Both the position numbers and the translations under genes were made by a program. The notes beneath the pieces were generated by a model. It had not been told where the DNA came from, did not search any database, and worked only from the letters and a program-made list of their open reading frames with translations. From NCBI GenBank assembly GCA_030041985.1, contig JASIAM010000335.1, positions 1 to 43,583 on the forward strand: a stretch of 43,583 nt of DNA, given 5' to 3'. Of the stretch, positions 6,216-14,329 are shown piece after piece (the stretch's first letter is position 1; each line of letters opens with the position of its first letter). Source of the DNA: Bryobacteraceae bacterium (GTDB taxonomy: Bacteria; Acidobacteriota; Terriglobia; Bryobacterales; Bryobacteraceae).

Positions 6216-8624
6216 GTGAATACGAGGCGTCTCGGAAGCGGTTTCTTTTCAGGTTCTGTCGTTCTCGCGTCGGTCGCGCTTGTCTCCGGCCAATCTCCCC
6301 AAACAGCGCCATCCTCGGATATGGCCACCCAGCGTGCGCTCCTCGACAAGTACTGCGTGGTTTGCCACAACACCAAGTTGAAGACGGCCAACCTGGAGCT
6401 CGACAAACTTGACCTCGCGCACCTCAGCGAGCATGCGGAAGTTGCCGAGAAGGTCGTCCGCAAACTGCGCGCCGGCATGATGCCCCCGGCCGGTATGCCG
6501 CGGCCGGACCGCGCCAAAGTGGATGGATTAATCACCTGGATGGAAAAGGAAATCGATCGCAACGCGGTCACCTATCTCCCCCCGCCCGGCATTCACCGCC
6601 TCAACCGGACCGAATACACCAACGCTATTCGTGATGTATTGGCGCTCCAGGTCGATGCCACGAAATTCCTTCCCGCCGACGATTCCACTCACGGCTTCGA
6701 TAACATCGCCGGGGCGCTTACCCTCTCGCCCGCTTTGATGGAAGCGTATCTGTCTGCCGCCGGAAAAATCAGCCGCCTCGCGTTGGGCGATGCGTCGTCG
6801 CCCTCCCAGGCCGTCTTTGAAGTCCCCGCCGACACCGCGCAGAATTACCACATTGCGGGCCTGCCCTTCGGAACCCGCGGTGGCATCCTCATCAAGTATC
6901 AATTTCCTGTCGATGGCGAATACTCCTTCAAAGTCAAGGGAGTCACGGGTTATTTTCAGGCCGTCTTAGGCGGAGTCAAAGGCGAGCATCTGGAGGTCAC
7001 AGTCGATGGCGAACTGGTAAAGTTGTTCGACTGGGATAAGGAAATCGCCAACACCACAGGCAATGGCCGCTCCACGCCACGTATCCCCGTCAAGGCTGGC
7101 CTGCACACCATCGGCGTGACGTTCCTCGCCACCAACGACATCCCCGGCAGTGAATTGAACCGGCCGTTTGAGCGCACTATGAACACGCCGGGATCGATAC
7201 CGGGCTTTTTGTTCTATCCGCACGTCGGCCAGGTCTGGATCGAAGGACCTTACAATTCCGCCGATGTCAGCGAAACCGCCAGCCGCAAGAAGATTTTCGT
7301 TTGCCACCCGGCTACGGCGCGCGAAGAAACACCCTGCGCCCGCACCATCATTTCTACTCTCGTCAAGCACGCCTTCCGCCGGCCCGCCACGCCCGCGGAC
7401 GTCGAGGCGTTCCTGGCGTTTTACCAGGCAGGCCGCAGCGACAATGGCACTTTCGATGATGGCATCGAAGCGGTAGTGCAACGTGTGCTCGCCGATCCGG
7501 AATTCGTCTATCGTCTGGAGCCGGAGCCTGCCAGCCTCGCCCCCGGCAAGACGTATCACATCAGCGATCTCGCGCTGGCTTCGCGCCTCTCCTTCTTTCT
7601 TTGGAGCAGCGTTCCCGATGACCAGTTGCTCGATCTCGCTGCTCAAGGCAAGCTCAAAAATCCGGCTGTACTCGAACAGCAGGTCCGCCGCATGCTGGCC
7701 GACCCGAAGGCCGAAGCCATGGTCGACAACTTCACCGGCCAGTGGCTGAGCGTCCGCTCCCTGAAAACCAGCGAGCCGGTGGTGGAACTCTTCCCCGATT
7801 TCGATGACAACCTGCGCGCCGCCTTCCAGCGCGAGATGCAACTGTTCTTCGGTAGCATCGTCCATGAGGATCGCAGCGTGCTCGATCTGCTCGATGCCGA
7901 TTACACCTTCGTCAACGAGCGCCTCGCCAAACATTACGGAATCCCCGAGATTTATGGCGAGCAGTTCCGCCGGGTAACCCTCCCTGCGGACCTCGATATG
8001 CGCCGCGGCCTGCTGGGCAAGGGCGCCCTCATGACGCTGACTTCGGCCGCCGCCCGCACCTCGCCTGTCACCCGGGGCAAGTGGTTCCTGCAGACGTTTA
8101 TGGGAGTCAGCCCGCCCGATCCCCCGCCCAACGTCCCCAAACCCAAAGAACCTCCGGTGGATCCGACCGGCAATACCAAGGTCCCCACCATGCGCGAAAC
8201 CCTGGCGTTGCACCACACCAACCCCACGTGCGCATCCTGCCACGCCCTCTTCGAGCCGATGGGACTGGCGCTCGAAAACTTCGATGCGGTCGGAACCTGG
8301 CGCACCCGCGACGGGGATAGTCCGATCGATGCCAGCGGCGTCCTGGTGGATGGAACCAAAGTGGATGGCGTCGCGAGCCTGCGCGGCTGGGTGATCAGCC
8401 GCTCCGATCAATTCGTCCGGGTAGTGACCGAGAGGCTGATGACATACGCCTTAGGCCGTGGAGTGGAATATCAGGACATGCCGGAAGTGCGGGCCATTGT
8501 ACACGATGCGGCTCCCGGCCGGTATAAGTTTACCTCCCTCGTGATGGGCATCGTGAATAGCCCCGCATTCCAAATGAACATGAAGATAGACGACAGCAAT
8601 CAGCAACTGGCGGCGGCACGATGA
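6216..8624 (+). CDS. DUF1587/DUF1592/DUF1588/DUF1585-type exported cytochrome-like protein
   Basis: This 802-aa protein starts at GTG 6216, with CCGGAGG 5 nt upstream. A signal peptide (SGSVVLASVALVSGQ) precedes a c-type haem motif CVVCH (residues 47-51), so it should be exported. The following regions match the DUF1587 block (IHRLNRTEYTNAIRDVLAL), the DUF1592 block (ASRLSFFLWSSVPDDQLLDL), the DUF1588 block (RRGLLGKGALMTLTSAAART) and a DUF1585 tail (RVVTERLMTYALGRGVEYQD). A second CxxCH (CASCH, residues 672-676) lies in the C-terminal part. This architecture is common in Planctomycetes and Acidobacteria next to a DUF1552 protein, as here. Its biochemical role is unknown. Complex carbohydrate use has been suggested for such proteins, but nothing in this sequence proves it. 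Confidence 0.92.
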   Translation: MNTRRLGSGFFSGSVVLASVALVSGQSPQTAPSSDMATQRALLDKYCVVCHNTKLKTANLELDKLDLAHLSEHAEVAEKVVRKLRAGMMPPAGMPRPDRAKVDGLITWMEKEIDRNAVTYLPPPGIHRLNRTEYTNAIRDVLALQVDATKFLPADDSTHGFDNIAGALTLSPALMEAYLSAAGKISRLALGDASSPSQAVFEVPADTAQNYHIAGLPFGTRGGILIKYQFPVDGEYSFKVKGVTGYFQAVLGGVKGEHLEVTVDGELVKLFDWDKEIANTTGNGRSTPRIPVKAGLHTIGVTFLATNDIPGSELNRPFERTMNTPGSIPGFLFYPHVGQVWIEGPYNSADVSETASRKKIFVCHPATAREETPCARTIISTLVKHAFRRPATPADVEAFLAFYQAGRSDNGTFDDGIEAVVQRVLADPEFVYRLEPEPASLAPGKTYHISDLALASRLSFFLWSSVPDDQLLDLAAQGKLKNPAVLEQQVRRMLADPKAEAMVDNFTGQWLSVRSLKTSEPVVELFPDFDDNLRAAFQREMQLFFGSIVHEDRSVLDLLDADYTFVNERLAKHYGIPEIYGEQFRRVTLPADLDMRRGLLGKGALMTLTSAAARTSPVTRGKWFLQTFMGVSPPDPPPNVPKPKEPPVDPTGNTKVPTMRETLALHHTNPTCASCHALFEPMGLALENFDAVGTWRTRDGDSPIDASGVLVDGTKVDGVASLRGWVISRSDQFVRVVTERLMTYALGRGVEYQDMPEVRAIVHDAAPGRYKFTSLVMGIVNSPAFQMNMKIDDSNQQLAAAR

Positions 8625-8633
8625 AAACACATG

Positions 8634-8695
8634 TGGGGTCGGGGTTTCTGCCCCGCCGCCGGGTTTCTGCCCGGCGCATCTATGTACTGACCCCA
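8634..8695. repeat. Compound palindromic element after the DUF1592 gene
   Basis: Two tandem hairpins, GGGG-TTTCTG-CCCC (8641-8654) and GCCGGG-TTTCTG-CCCGGC (8658-8675), are enclosed by a 7-bp outer stem: TGGGGTC at 8634 pairs with GACCCCA at 8689. The layout resembles a REP-type intergenic palindrome and could protect or end the upstream mRNA. A related element lies at 12029-12077. No gene is supported in the rest of the 8625-8886 gap. Confidence 0.6.
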
Positions 8696-8886
8696 AGCTT
8701 TCGGGTACGGAGACGGACCCTCTCCCGAAAATGCGTCTCCAAGCGTCGCAATCCATACAAATCAGGCAGCTTACAAAAGAGTGCGTGTCTCTTCCCTCGC
8801 TCCGCCTCCATCCCCTGTGAGCCGGCCTTTAGTTTCAACAACGCAGTTGCAGTAGGAAAGCGGTAATAGAAGAAAGGAAAGGAATT

Positions 8887-10251
8887 ATGTTCATCACCAA
8901 AAAGCATATGTCCCGCCGGACGCTGCTGCGTGGCGCCGGCACCGCCTTAGCCCTCCCCCTGCTGGATGCCATGGTGCCCGCAGCTTCGGCGCAGGCGCAG
9001 ACCGCCGCTAGTCCCAAGCCGCGATTCGTAGGTTGTTTTGTGCCCCATGGTATGGCCCCCGGGGCCTATTGGGTCCCTGCCAAAGAAGGTGCTTTGGATC
9101 CGGTTTTTCCTTTCAACTGGAAGCCGCTAGAACCATTCCGCAATTCCACCCTCATCATGAGCGGCCTGCATTCCCGCTCCTCCGAGCCGCCTCCCGGAGC
9201 AACGGGGGCCGACCACTGGGTTGCTGCGGCGTTCCTCTGCGCCAACAAGCCCAAGAAGACCGCTGGCGCGGACGTGTATGCGGGCACCACCATCGATCAG
9301 ATCATCGCCCAAAAGATCGGCCGCGAAAATCTGATGCCCTCCATGCAGCTCGCTGTCGAAGATCCCGGCGCCAATTCCAGCAACTGCGGTGAAGGCTACA
9401 GTTGCGCCTACACCAACACCATCTCCTGGGCCACCCCGACCGACCCGCTGCCTATGGAGTTGAATCCGCAGGTCGTGTTCGAGCGCATGTTCGGAGACGG
9501 CAGCACGGCCGAATTGCGCGCCAAGCGCAGAAAGCGCGATGGCAGCATTCTCGATTCGCTCGGTGGCACCCTCTCCCGCCTGCGTAATGAATCGAGCCCC
9601 GCCGATCGCATGCGCATCGATAACTATACGGATAACGTTCGCGAGATTGAGCGCCGCTTGCAGATTGCCATGAAGGCTTCCGCCGTTGCGCCGCCCGAGA
9701 TGGAGGTGCCGGTCGGCGTGCCGCAAACCTTCGACGAGCACATCAAGCTGCAGTTCGACCTGTTGGCGCTCGCATTCCAGGCCGACATCACCCGCGTCGG
9801 CACGCTGTTGTTTGCCCGCGATCTTACCGGCCGGACTTACCCCGAAAGCGAAGCCCCCACCGCCGGTTTCCACGGAGCCTCGCATCACGGCGAAGATCCC
9901 AAGCGCATCGCCGAACTTTCCAAAATCAACCAATATCACGTAAAGATGCTGGCCCACCTCATCGATCGCTTGTCGAAAACCCCCGATGGCGATGGGACTC
10001 TGCTCGATCACTCCCTCGTCCTGTACGGTTCCAACATGGGCAACTCTAATCAGCACGTTCACTACGATGTGCCCCATGTGCTCGTGGGCGGACTCAATGG
10101 GAAGCTCAAAGGCGGCCGCCACATCGCTTTCCCCACTAGAACTATACCGACCGGCAACCTGCTGCTTACCTTGCTGGATATGTATGGCATCCATCAGGAC
10201 AGCATTGGCGATAGCACCGGCGAGATCTCAAATATCCCAAATCTAGGGTGA
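8887..10251 (+). CDS. DUF1552 family protein, Tat-exported
   Basis: This 454-aa protein has AGAAAGGAAAGGA upstream of its ATG. The N-terminus carries a twin-arginine signal (SRRTLLRGAGTALALPLLDA, cleavage likely after ASA), so it should be exported folded. DUF1552 features include PRFVGCFVPHGMAPGAYW, ADHWVAAAFL, and a C-terminal half with HGASHHGEDPKRIAEL and DHSLVLYGSNMGNSNQHVHY. The His-rich stretches and the resemblance to the DUF1501/sulfatase-like fold suggest metal binding, but no reaction is established for the family. It follows the DUF1592 gene and precedes the ankyrin gene by 4 bp, the usual DUF1592-DUF1552 pairing with an extra partner. Confidence 0.92.
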   Translation: MFITKKHMSRRTLLRGAGTALALPLLDAMVPAASAQAQTAASPKPRFVGCFVPHGMAPGAYWVPAKEGALDPVFPFNWKPLEPFRNSTLIMSGLHSRSSEPPPGATGADHWVAAAFLCANKPKKTAGADVYAGTTIDQIIAQKIGRENLMPSMQLAVEDPGANSSNCGEGYSCAYTNTISWATPTDPLPMELNPQVVFERMFGDGSTAELRAKRRKRDGSILDSLGGTLSRLRNESSPADRMRIDNYTDNVREIERRLQIAMKASAVAPPEMEVPVGVPQTFDEHIKLQFDLLALAFQADITRVGTLLFARDLTGRTYPESEAPTAGFHGASHHGEDPKRIAELSKINQYHVKMLAHLIDRLSKTPDGDGTLLDHSLVLYGSNMGNSNQHVHYDVPHVLVGGLNGKLKGGRHIAFPTRTIPTGNLLLTLLDMYGIHQDSIGDSTGEISNIPNLG

Positions 10252-10255
10252 ATCT

Positions 10256-12028
10256 ATGAAGCGCATTGCCGGAATTAGTGCCCTGTCTCTTCTGCTGCCG
10301 CTTGCCGGCTTCTGCGCCGGATCTCCCGAAGTTGCCGATGCGATGATGCGCGGCGATATCGCCGCTGTCCACCAACTCATCGATCAGCATGCCGATGTCA
10401 ATATCGCCCAGGATGATGGCGCAACCGCCGTGCACTGGGCGGTCTATCGATCCGATAAGCAAACACTGGATTTGCTGCTGCACGCCGGCGCGAATCCCAA
10501 AGCCGCCAACCGCGAGGGTTCCACGCCCTTGTGGCTGGCGAGCATCAATGGAGATGCCGGCATTATCGAATCGCTTCTCAATGCCGGCGCCGATCCCAAC
10601 GAAAAACTTCCCTTGGGAAGGACCCCGCTTATGGCCGCGGCGCGCACGGGCAATCCGGATGCGATCAAGGTGCTGCTCGATCATGGCGCGCAAGTGAACG
10701 TCAAGGAAACCCTGCGCGGCACTACACCGCTAATGTGGGCGGCCGATGAAGGCCATGCCGCTGCCATCAAGCTACTGGTAGAGCATGGCGCTGACATCAC
10801 GGCTCGCTCCGATCCCGCCGAACGCGGTAGAGGGCCGGCGCTCGGCAAGTCAGGCGACCCGAGAAAGCAAGTAGCAGCCTTGGCCGCTCGCCAGGCTGCC
10901 GGTCAGGATTCACCGGATCTCAGCCAACTCCGTACCTTCGCCGACACGCCCGCACAGCCTGCGGCGCAAGGGCGCGGTGGCCGCGCACGTGCGGCAAATA
11001 ATGAAGGCAACGATTCGGGCGTCGATCAAAACGATGATGCCGCCGTCGCCGCTTTAGGCTTTCGCAACCGTCCCGCCCCCAAAGATGGCGGTGGTCTCAC
11101 AGCGTTAGTCTACGCCGCTCGCGCCAATGACATCGATTCCGTCAAGGCGCTACTGGAAGCCGGTGCGGACATCAACCAGACCACCTTATACGGCTGGAGT
11201 CCTCTGCTGGTCGCTACGCAAAATCGGTTTTACAAGCTCGGAGAGTATCTAATCGCGCATGGCGCCAATGTCAACCTCGCCAATAAAGGCGGGTGGACGC
11301 CGCTCTATCTTGCCACTGACAACCGCAATATCGAATCCGGTGATTATCCCGTTCGCAAGCCCGACATGGATCATCTGGATTTCATCAAGCTCCTCCTCGA
11401 TAAAGGCGCTGATGTGAATGCCCGCATGAAGGACAGCACGGAAACCCGCACGGTTTTCACCAATCAGTGGTTGGATGAGAACGGTGCTACCGCTTTTCTG
11501 CGCGCCTCCCAGTCCGGCGACCTCGTCCTCATGAAACTTCTGCTGGCCCACGGCGCTGATCCGAAAATCCCAACGGTATTAGGCGTCACCGCGCTGCAGG
11601 TAGCCGCGGGTATCGGTTGGGTGGAAGGCATCACTTATGAGTGGTCTCCCGAATCCACGCTCGAAGCCGTGAAGATGTTAATCGATCTCGGCCTCGACGT
11701 GAATGCGCAAGCCGATACCGGCCGCACCGCCATGCACGGCGCGGCGCACAAGGGTCGAACCGACGTCATCCAGGTGCTCTACGATCACGGCGCCAGGCTC
11801 GACGTGCGCGATTACGGTAACACCGATAACCGCGGCGGCAAACTCGCCATTCACACTTGGCTACCCGTCGATTATGCCGATGGATTGGTTCGCGTAGGCG
11901 TCCAATCAGCCATCGCGCATCCCGAAGCCGGCCTCCTCTTACGGAAACTGATGACCCAATCCGGCCTCGAGGCTCCGCCCGTGGGACGCACTCTAGAATC
12001 GATTTGCATCACGGACGCCTGCGAATAG
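10256..12028 (+). CDS. Exported ankyrin-repeat protein
   Basis: The protein is 590 aa and starts 4 bp after the DUF1552 stop, with AGGGTG as a ribosome-binding site; the pair is clearly co-transcribed. A Sec signal peptide is visible (ISALSLLLPLAGFCAG). At least nine ankyrin-like repeats follow, recognisable by units such as GATAVHWAVYRSDKQTLDLL, GSTPLWLASINGDAGIIESL and GRTPLMAAARTGNPDAIKVL. Residues about 180-265 are a low-complexity linker between two repeat blocks. There is no catalytic domain, so it probably acts as a periplasmic binding scaffold. Its place in the DUF1592-DUF1552 operon suggests that it binds or organises those proteins. That link is inference. Confidence 0.9.
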   Translation: MKRIAGISALSLLLPLAGFCAGSPEVADAMMRGDIAAVHQLIDQHADVNIAQDDGATAVHWAVYRSDKQTLDLLLHAGANPKAANREGSTPLWLASINGDAGIIESLLNAGADPNEKLPLGRTPLMAAARTGNPDAIKVLLDHGAQVNVKETLRGTTPLMWAADEGHAAAIKLLVEHGADITARSDPAERGRGPALGKSGDPRKQVAALAARQAAGQDSPDLSQLRTFADTPAQPAAQGRGGRARAANNEGNDSGVDQNDDAAVAALGFRNRPAPKDGGGLTALVYAARANDIDSVKALLEAGADINQTTLYGWSPLLVATQNRFYKLGEYLIAHGANVNLANKGGWTPLYLATDNRNIESGDYPVRKPDMDHLDFIKLLLDKGADVNARMKDSTETRTVFTNQWLDENGATAFLRASQSGDLVLMKLLLAHGADPKIPTVLGVTALQVAAGIGWVEGITYEWSPESTLEAVKMLIDLGLDVNAQADTGRTAMHGAAHKGRTDVIQVLYDHGARLDVRDYGNTDNRGGKLAIHTWLPVDYADGLVRVGVQSAIAHPEAGLLLRKLMTQSGLEAPPVGRTLESICITDACE

Positions 12029-12077
12029 TGGGGCCAGGGCTTCCGCCCTGCCGCCGGGCTTCGGCCCGGCGCGCCCA
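12029..12077. repeat. Second palindromic element, after the ankyrin gene
   Basis: Two tandem hairpins, CAGGGC-TTCC-GCCCTG (12035-12050) and GCCGGGC-TTCG-GCCCGGC (12053-12070), sit directly after the stop codon. The arrangement parallels 8634-8695, so both look like members of one repeat family. With no T-tract it is not a classic terminator, but it may stabilise the 3' end of the upstream mRNA. Confidence 0.6.
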
Positions 12078-12106
12078 TGTTACACTGAGCAGGTTCTTAT
12101 GTTCGT

Positions 12107-13021
12107 ATGAAGATTCTCGCATTTGTAGTGTTCTTGTGCAGTGCAGTTTCGGCGCAAACACAAAAGCCTGCCGCACCCCCGCCGTCGCTGCCGAATTTGC
12201 CTGATAACACGGTAATTGCCGTCTTCGATGACGGCGCCAAAATGACCATGGGGGAGTTTAAGGCTTATTATCAGGTGCTGCCTCCCACGAATCAGCAGGG
12301 AATGCTCCGCGATCCGAAAGCATTCCTGGAGCAGTGGGCAATCATCCGGAAACTTGCCGCCGCCGCTGAGCAACAAAAACTCGATCAGGCCAGCCCCACT
12401 AGAGAGACTTTGGAATACAATCGCCTGCTCGCTCTGAGCGGGGCAGCCATGACCAAAGAATCCATGAATTGGATTCCGGAAGTGGGCGCGATTGACAAAT
12501 ACTACGACGCCAACAAGGAGCGTTATAAGCAGGTAAAAGTCAAGGCCATCTATATCACTTACACGAAAGAGCCTGCTTCCAAGCTCGGCAGCAACGGGAA
12601 ACCGCTCTTGAGTGAAGAAGAGGCCAAATCCAAGGCGCAAAAGCTGGTGGCCGAGATTCGCTCCGGAGCGGACTTTGTAAAACTCGTGCGGGAAAACTCC
12701 GATGACGCAACGTCCCGGGATAAAGATGGCGATTTCGCCACTCTCCGCCCCACGGACAATATCCCCGACGCCATCAAGAGCGCAGTCTTCCCTCTGAAAC
12801 AGGGCGAGGTCGCGGATCCGGTGGAACAACCCAGCGGGTTCTACATCCTGCGCGCGGAAGAAGTCTCGTATCGGGCACTCGCGGACGTGCGCAGTGAAAT
12901 CCTGGAAACCATGAAGCAGGAGCATTTCCGGGAGTGGATGAAACAATTGCAGGATGGCACGAAAGTGCAGTTCCCCAGCCCGCAGTTTCTCGGCGTTGCG
13001 CCGCCACCCCCTGCAAAGTAA
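12107..13021 (+). CDS. Periplasmic parvulin-type peptidyl-prolyl isomerase (PpiC/SurA-like)
   Basis: This 304-aa protein starts at ATG 12107 with a short signal peptide (MKILAFVVFLCSAVSAQ). An N-terminal helical chaperone region (about residues 20-155) contains the SurA-like pattern GEFKAYYQVLP and FLEQWAIIRKLAAAAEQQKL. A parvulin domain (about 160-270) follows, with KVKAIYITYTKEP, GADFVKLVRENSDD, SRDKDGDFATL and GEVADPVEQPSGFYILRAEE. It catalyses proline isomerisation and helps fold envelope proteins. A -10-like TACACT at 12081-12086 lies about 20 nt upstream, so it may have its own promoter, separated from the ankyrin gene by a palindrome. The next gene runs on the opposite strand. Confidence 0.9.
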   Translation: MKILAFVVFLCSAVSAQTQKPAAPPPSLPNLPDNTVIAVFDDGAKMTMGEFKAYYQVLPPTNQQGMLRDPKAFLEQWAIIRKLAAAAEQQKLDQASPTRETLEYNRLLALSGAAMTKESMNWIPEVGAIDKYYDANKERYKQVKVKAIYITYTKEPASKLGSNGKPLLSEEEAKSKAQKLVAEIRSGADFVKLVRENSDDATSRDKDGDFATLRPTDNIPDAIKSAVFPLKQGEVADPVEQPSGFYILRAEEVSYRALADVRSEILETMKQEHFREWMKQLQDGTKVQFPSPQFLGVAPPPPAK

Positions 13022-13028
13022 GGGTCTG

Positions 13029-14111
13029 TTAGCCCTTTCCCCGAAACAAAAACACCAGCTCGATGATCAGAATCACCACTACCATCAGCTCGAGAATGAA
13101 CCCGCGGCTCTGGTGATACTGATCCATCATGAAGCCGTACAGGTCGCCCGCGCTCTCCAGTTTCTGTTCCACCAGCCTCCGGTAGTCGGGCACGCCGATC
13201 CTTTGGGCCGCCATCCGGTATAAGCGCGCGGCAAACATGTCGCTTAGAAACTTGATGGAGTTATCCACCCTCTCGGTGAGCTCGCGCACGTCCAGGCGGA
13301 TCGTGTTCAGGTGCTCCGCCTCGTGCGCCATGCGCCAGCGCGCCAGAAAGCCTGTGCCGCGTTCCAGCGAGCGGTAGGCGGTCATCAGAAGATGCGTGAG
13401 CAGCGTGTCGTAGTGGCGGAATTCGAGCAACTGCGTGTTGGCGTATTCCAGAAGCTGAATGGTGGTCACGGCCCCTTCGGGCGTGTCATAAATCAGTGCC
13501 GCGGTCCAGCCCGCAACCACGAGGTCGGAATCGTAATACGACATGCGGCTTGCTAGAATCTCCGAGCGCTCCGTATCGGAAAACGTGGCCCGCTCGCCGC
13601 GCACGATTTGGGCTACCGAATCGCCTCGTTCTTTGAGCAATTGCGCGGCGGAAACCACGCGGCCATCGCCATCGGCAATCTGGCGCATCTGGAAGATGAA
13701 GTATTCTTCGGTGAGCCGTTCGCTATAAGGGTTCACGAGCGCGGGCGCGGCCCGCTCGACGAGCGGGCGCAGCGCTTCGGCGACTTGTTGCTCGAGGTCG
13801 GGAGCGTTCATCCAGCGCGCAGCCAGGTTGATCGCTTCCTCCCACCCACCCTCGAAAGGAAGCTCCACCAGCACGCTGACCACCCCATAGTCGTAATAGG
13901 CGACGCGGCCATCGCCGAATCCGGTTTTGAGCGGCTCCATCACCGGCGGCTGCGCGAATTGCACGTACTCGGGGACATGATGGCGGAACGGCGGCTCGCG
14001 TCCGGGCGGCGGAGCGCCGAGCAGGCTCCGCAGTTTGTCGAGCCGTATCTCATCGCACACGTCATAGAGATACAAGACCGATAAGGCGCCTGAGATTGTG
14101 GCTGCTGGCAC
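13029..14111 (-). CDS. C-terminally membrane-anchored protein, possibly DUF155/RMND1-like
   Basis: I place the start at GTG 14111 (PAATISGALSVLYLYDVCD), 7 bp after the stop of the small upstream ORF, giving about 360 aa; a GTG at 14129 would add six residues. A core near residues 65-130 holds a YDYGVVSVLVELP strand. The rest is mostly helical, and the chain ends in a single hydrophobic segment (ILELMVVVILIIELVFLF) followed by a short basic tail, as in tail-anchored proteins. This overall plan (YGVV strand, helices, C-terminal ILIxIE membrane helix) resembles the DUF155/RMND1 family, but I could not confirm it by search. Function unknown. It appears to be the last gene of the multicopper oxidase unit. 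Confidence 0.7.
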   Translation of the reverse strand: MPAATISGALSVLYLYDVCDEIRLDKLRSLLGAPPPGREPPFRHHVPEYVQFAQPPVMEPLKTGFGDGRVAYYDYGVVSVLVELPFEGGWEEAINLAARWMNAPDLEQQVAEALRPLVERAAPALVNPYSERLTEEYFIFQMRQIADGDGRVVSAAQLLKERGDSVAQIVRGERATFSDTERSEILASRMSYYDSDLVVAGWTAALIYDTPEGAVTTIQLLEYANTQLLEFRHYDTLLTHLLMTAYRSLERGTGFLARWRMAHEAEHLNTIRLDVRELTERVDNSIKFLSDMFAARLYRMAAQRIGVPDYRRLVEQKLESAGDLYGFMMDQYHQSRGFILELMVVVILIIELVFLFRGKG

Positions 14112-14118
14112 GCCCTGA

Positions 14119-14319
14119 TTATAGGGCACGTTTGACCGTCAGAACCTTCAGTTCCCATGGCGTGGCGCGATCGAACAGAATCCCTTCGATGCGCACCGGA
14201 ACGTGGAGCGGCCTGCAGGAAGTCTTTCTGCAGGACAGCGCAAAGACCACTACGGCAACGGCACCAAGGATCACCCTTCTGCCACGGTTACCGGGCAGCC
14301 TATGCAGGCCGGATCGCAT
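14119..14319 (-). CDS. Small lipoprotein-like ORF between the multicopper oxidase and the membrane protein
   Basis: This 66-codon frame starts at ATG 14319, 10 bp after the multicopper oxidase stop, and ends 7 bp before the next gene. A basic N-terminus precedes a hydrophobic run (VILGAVAVVVFALSC) ending in a plausible lipobox with its Cys. About 37 residues follow, including VPVRIEGILFDRATPWEL. The tight fit between two genes supports a real gene. There is no obvious ribosome-binding site and no recognised family, so this is a cautious call. Confidence 0.42.
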   Translation of the reverse strand: MRSGLHRLPGNRGRRVILGAVAVVVFALSCRKTSCRPLHVPVRIEGILFDRATPWELKVLTVKRAL

Positions 14320-14329
14320 TGTCAACGGC

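Noticed and set aside
6966-8411. Minus-strand open frame of about 480 codons inside the DUF1592 gene
   Set aside because: It lies wholly opposite a well-supported gene and has typical antisense composition.
8621-8866. Small plus-strand frame after the DUF1592 gene
   Set aside because: It overlaps the palindromic element and is Arg/Ser-rich noise without a ribosome-binding site.
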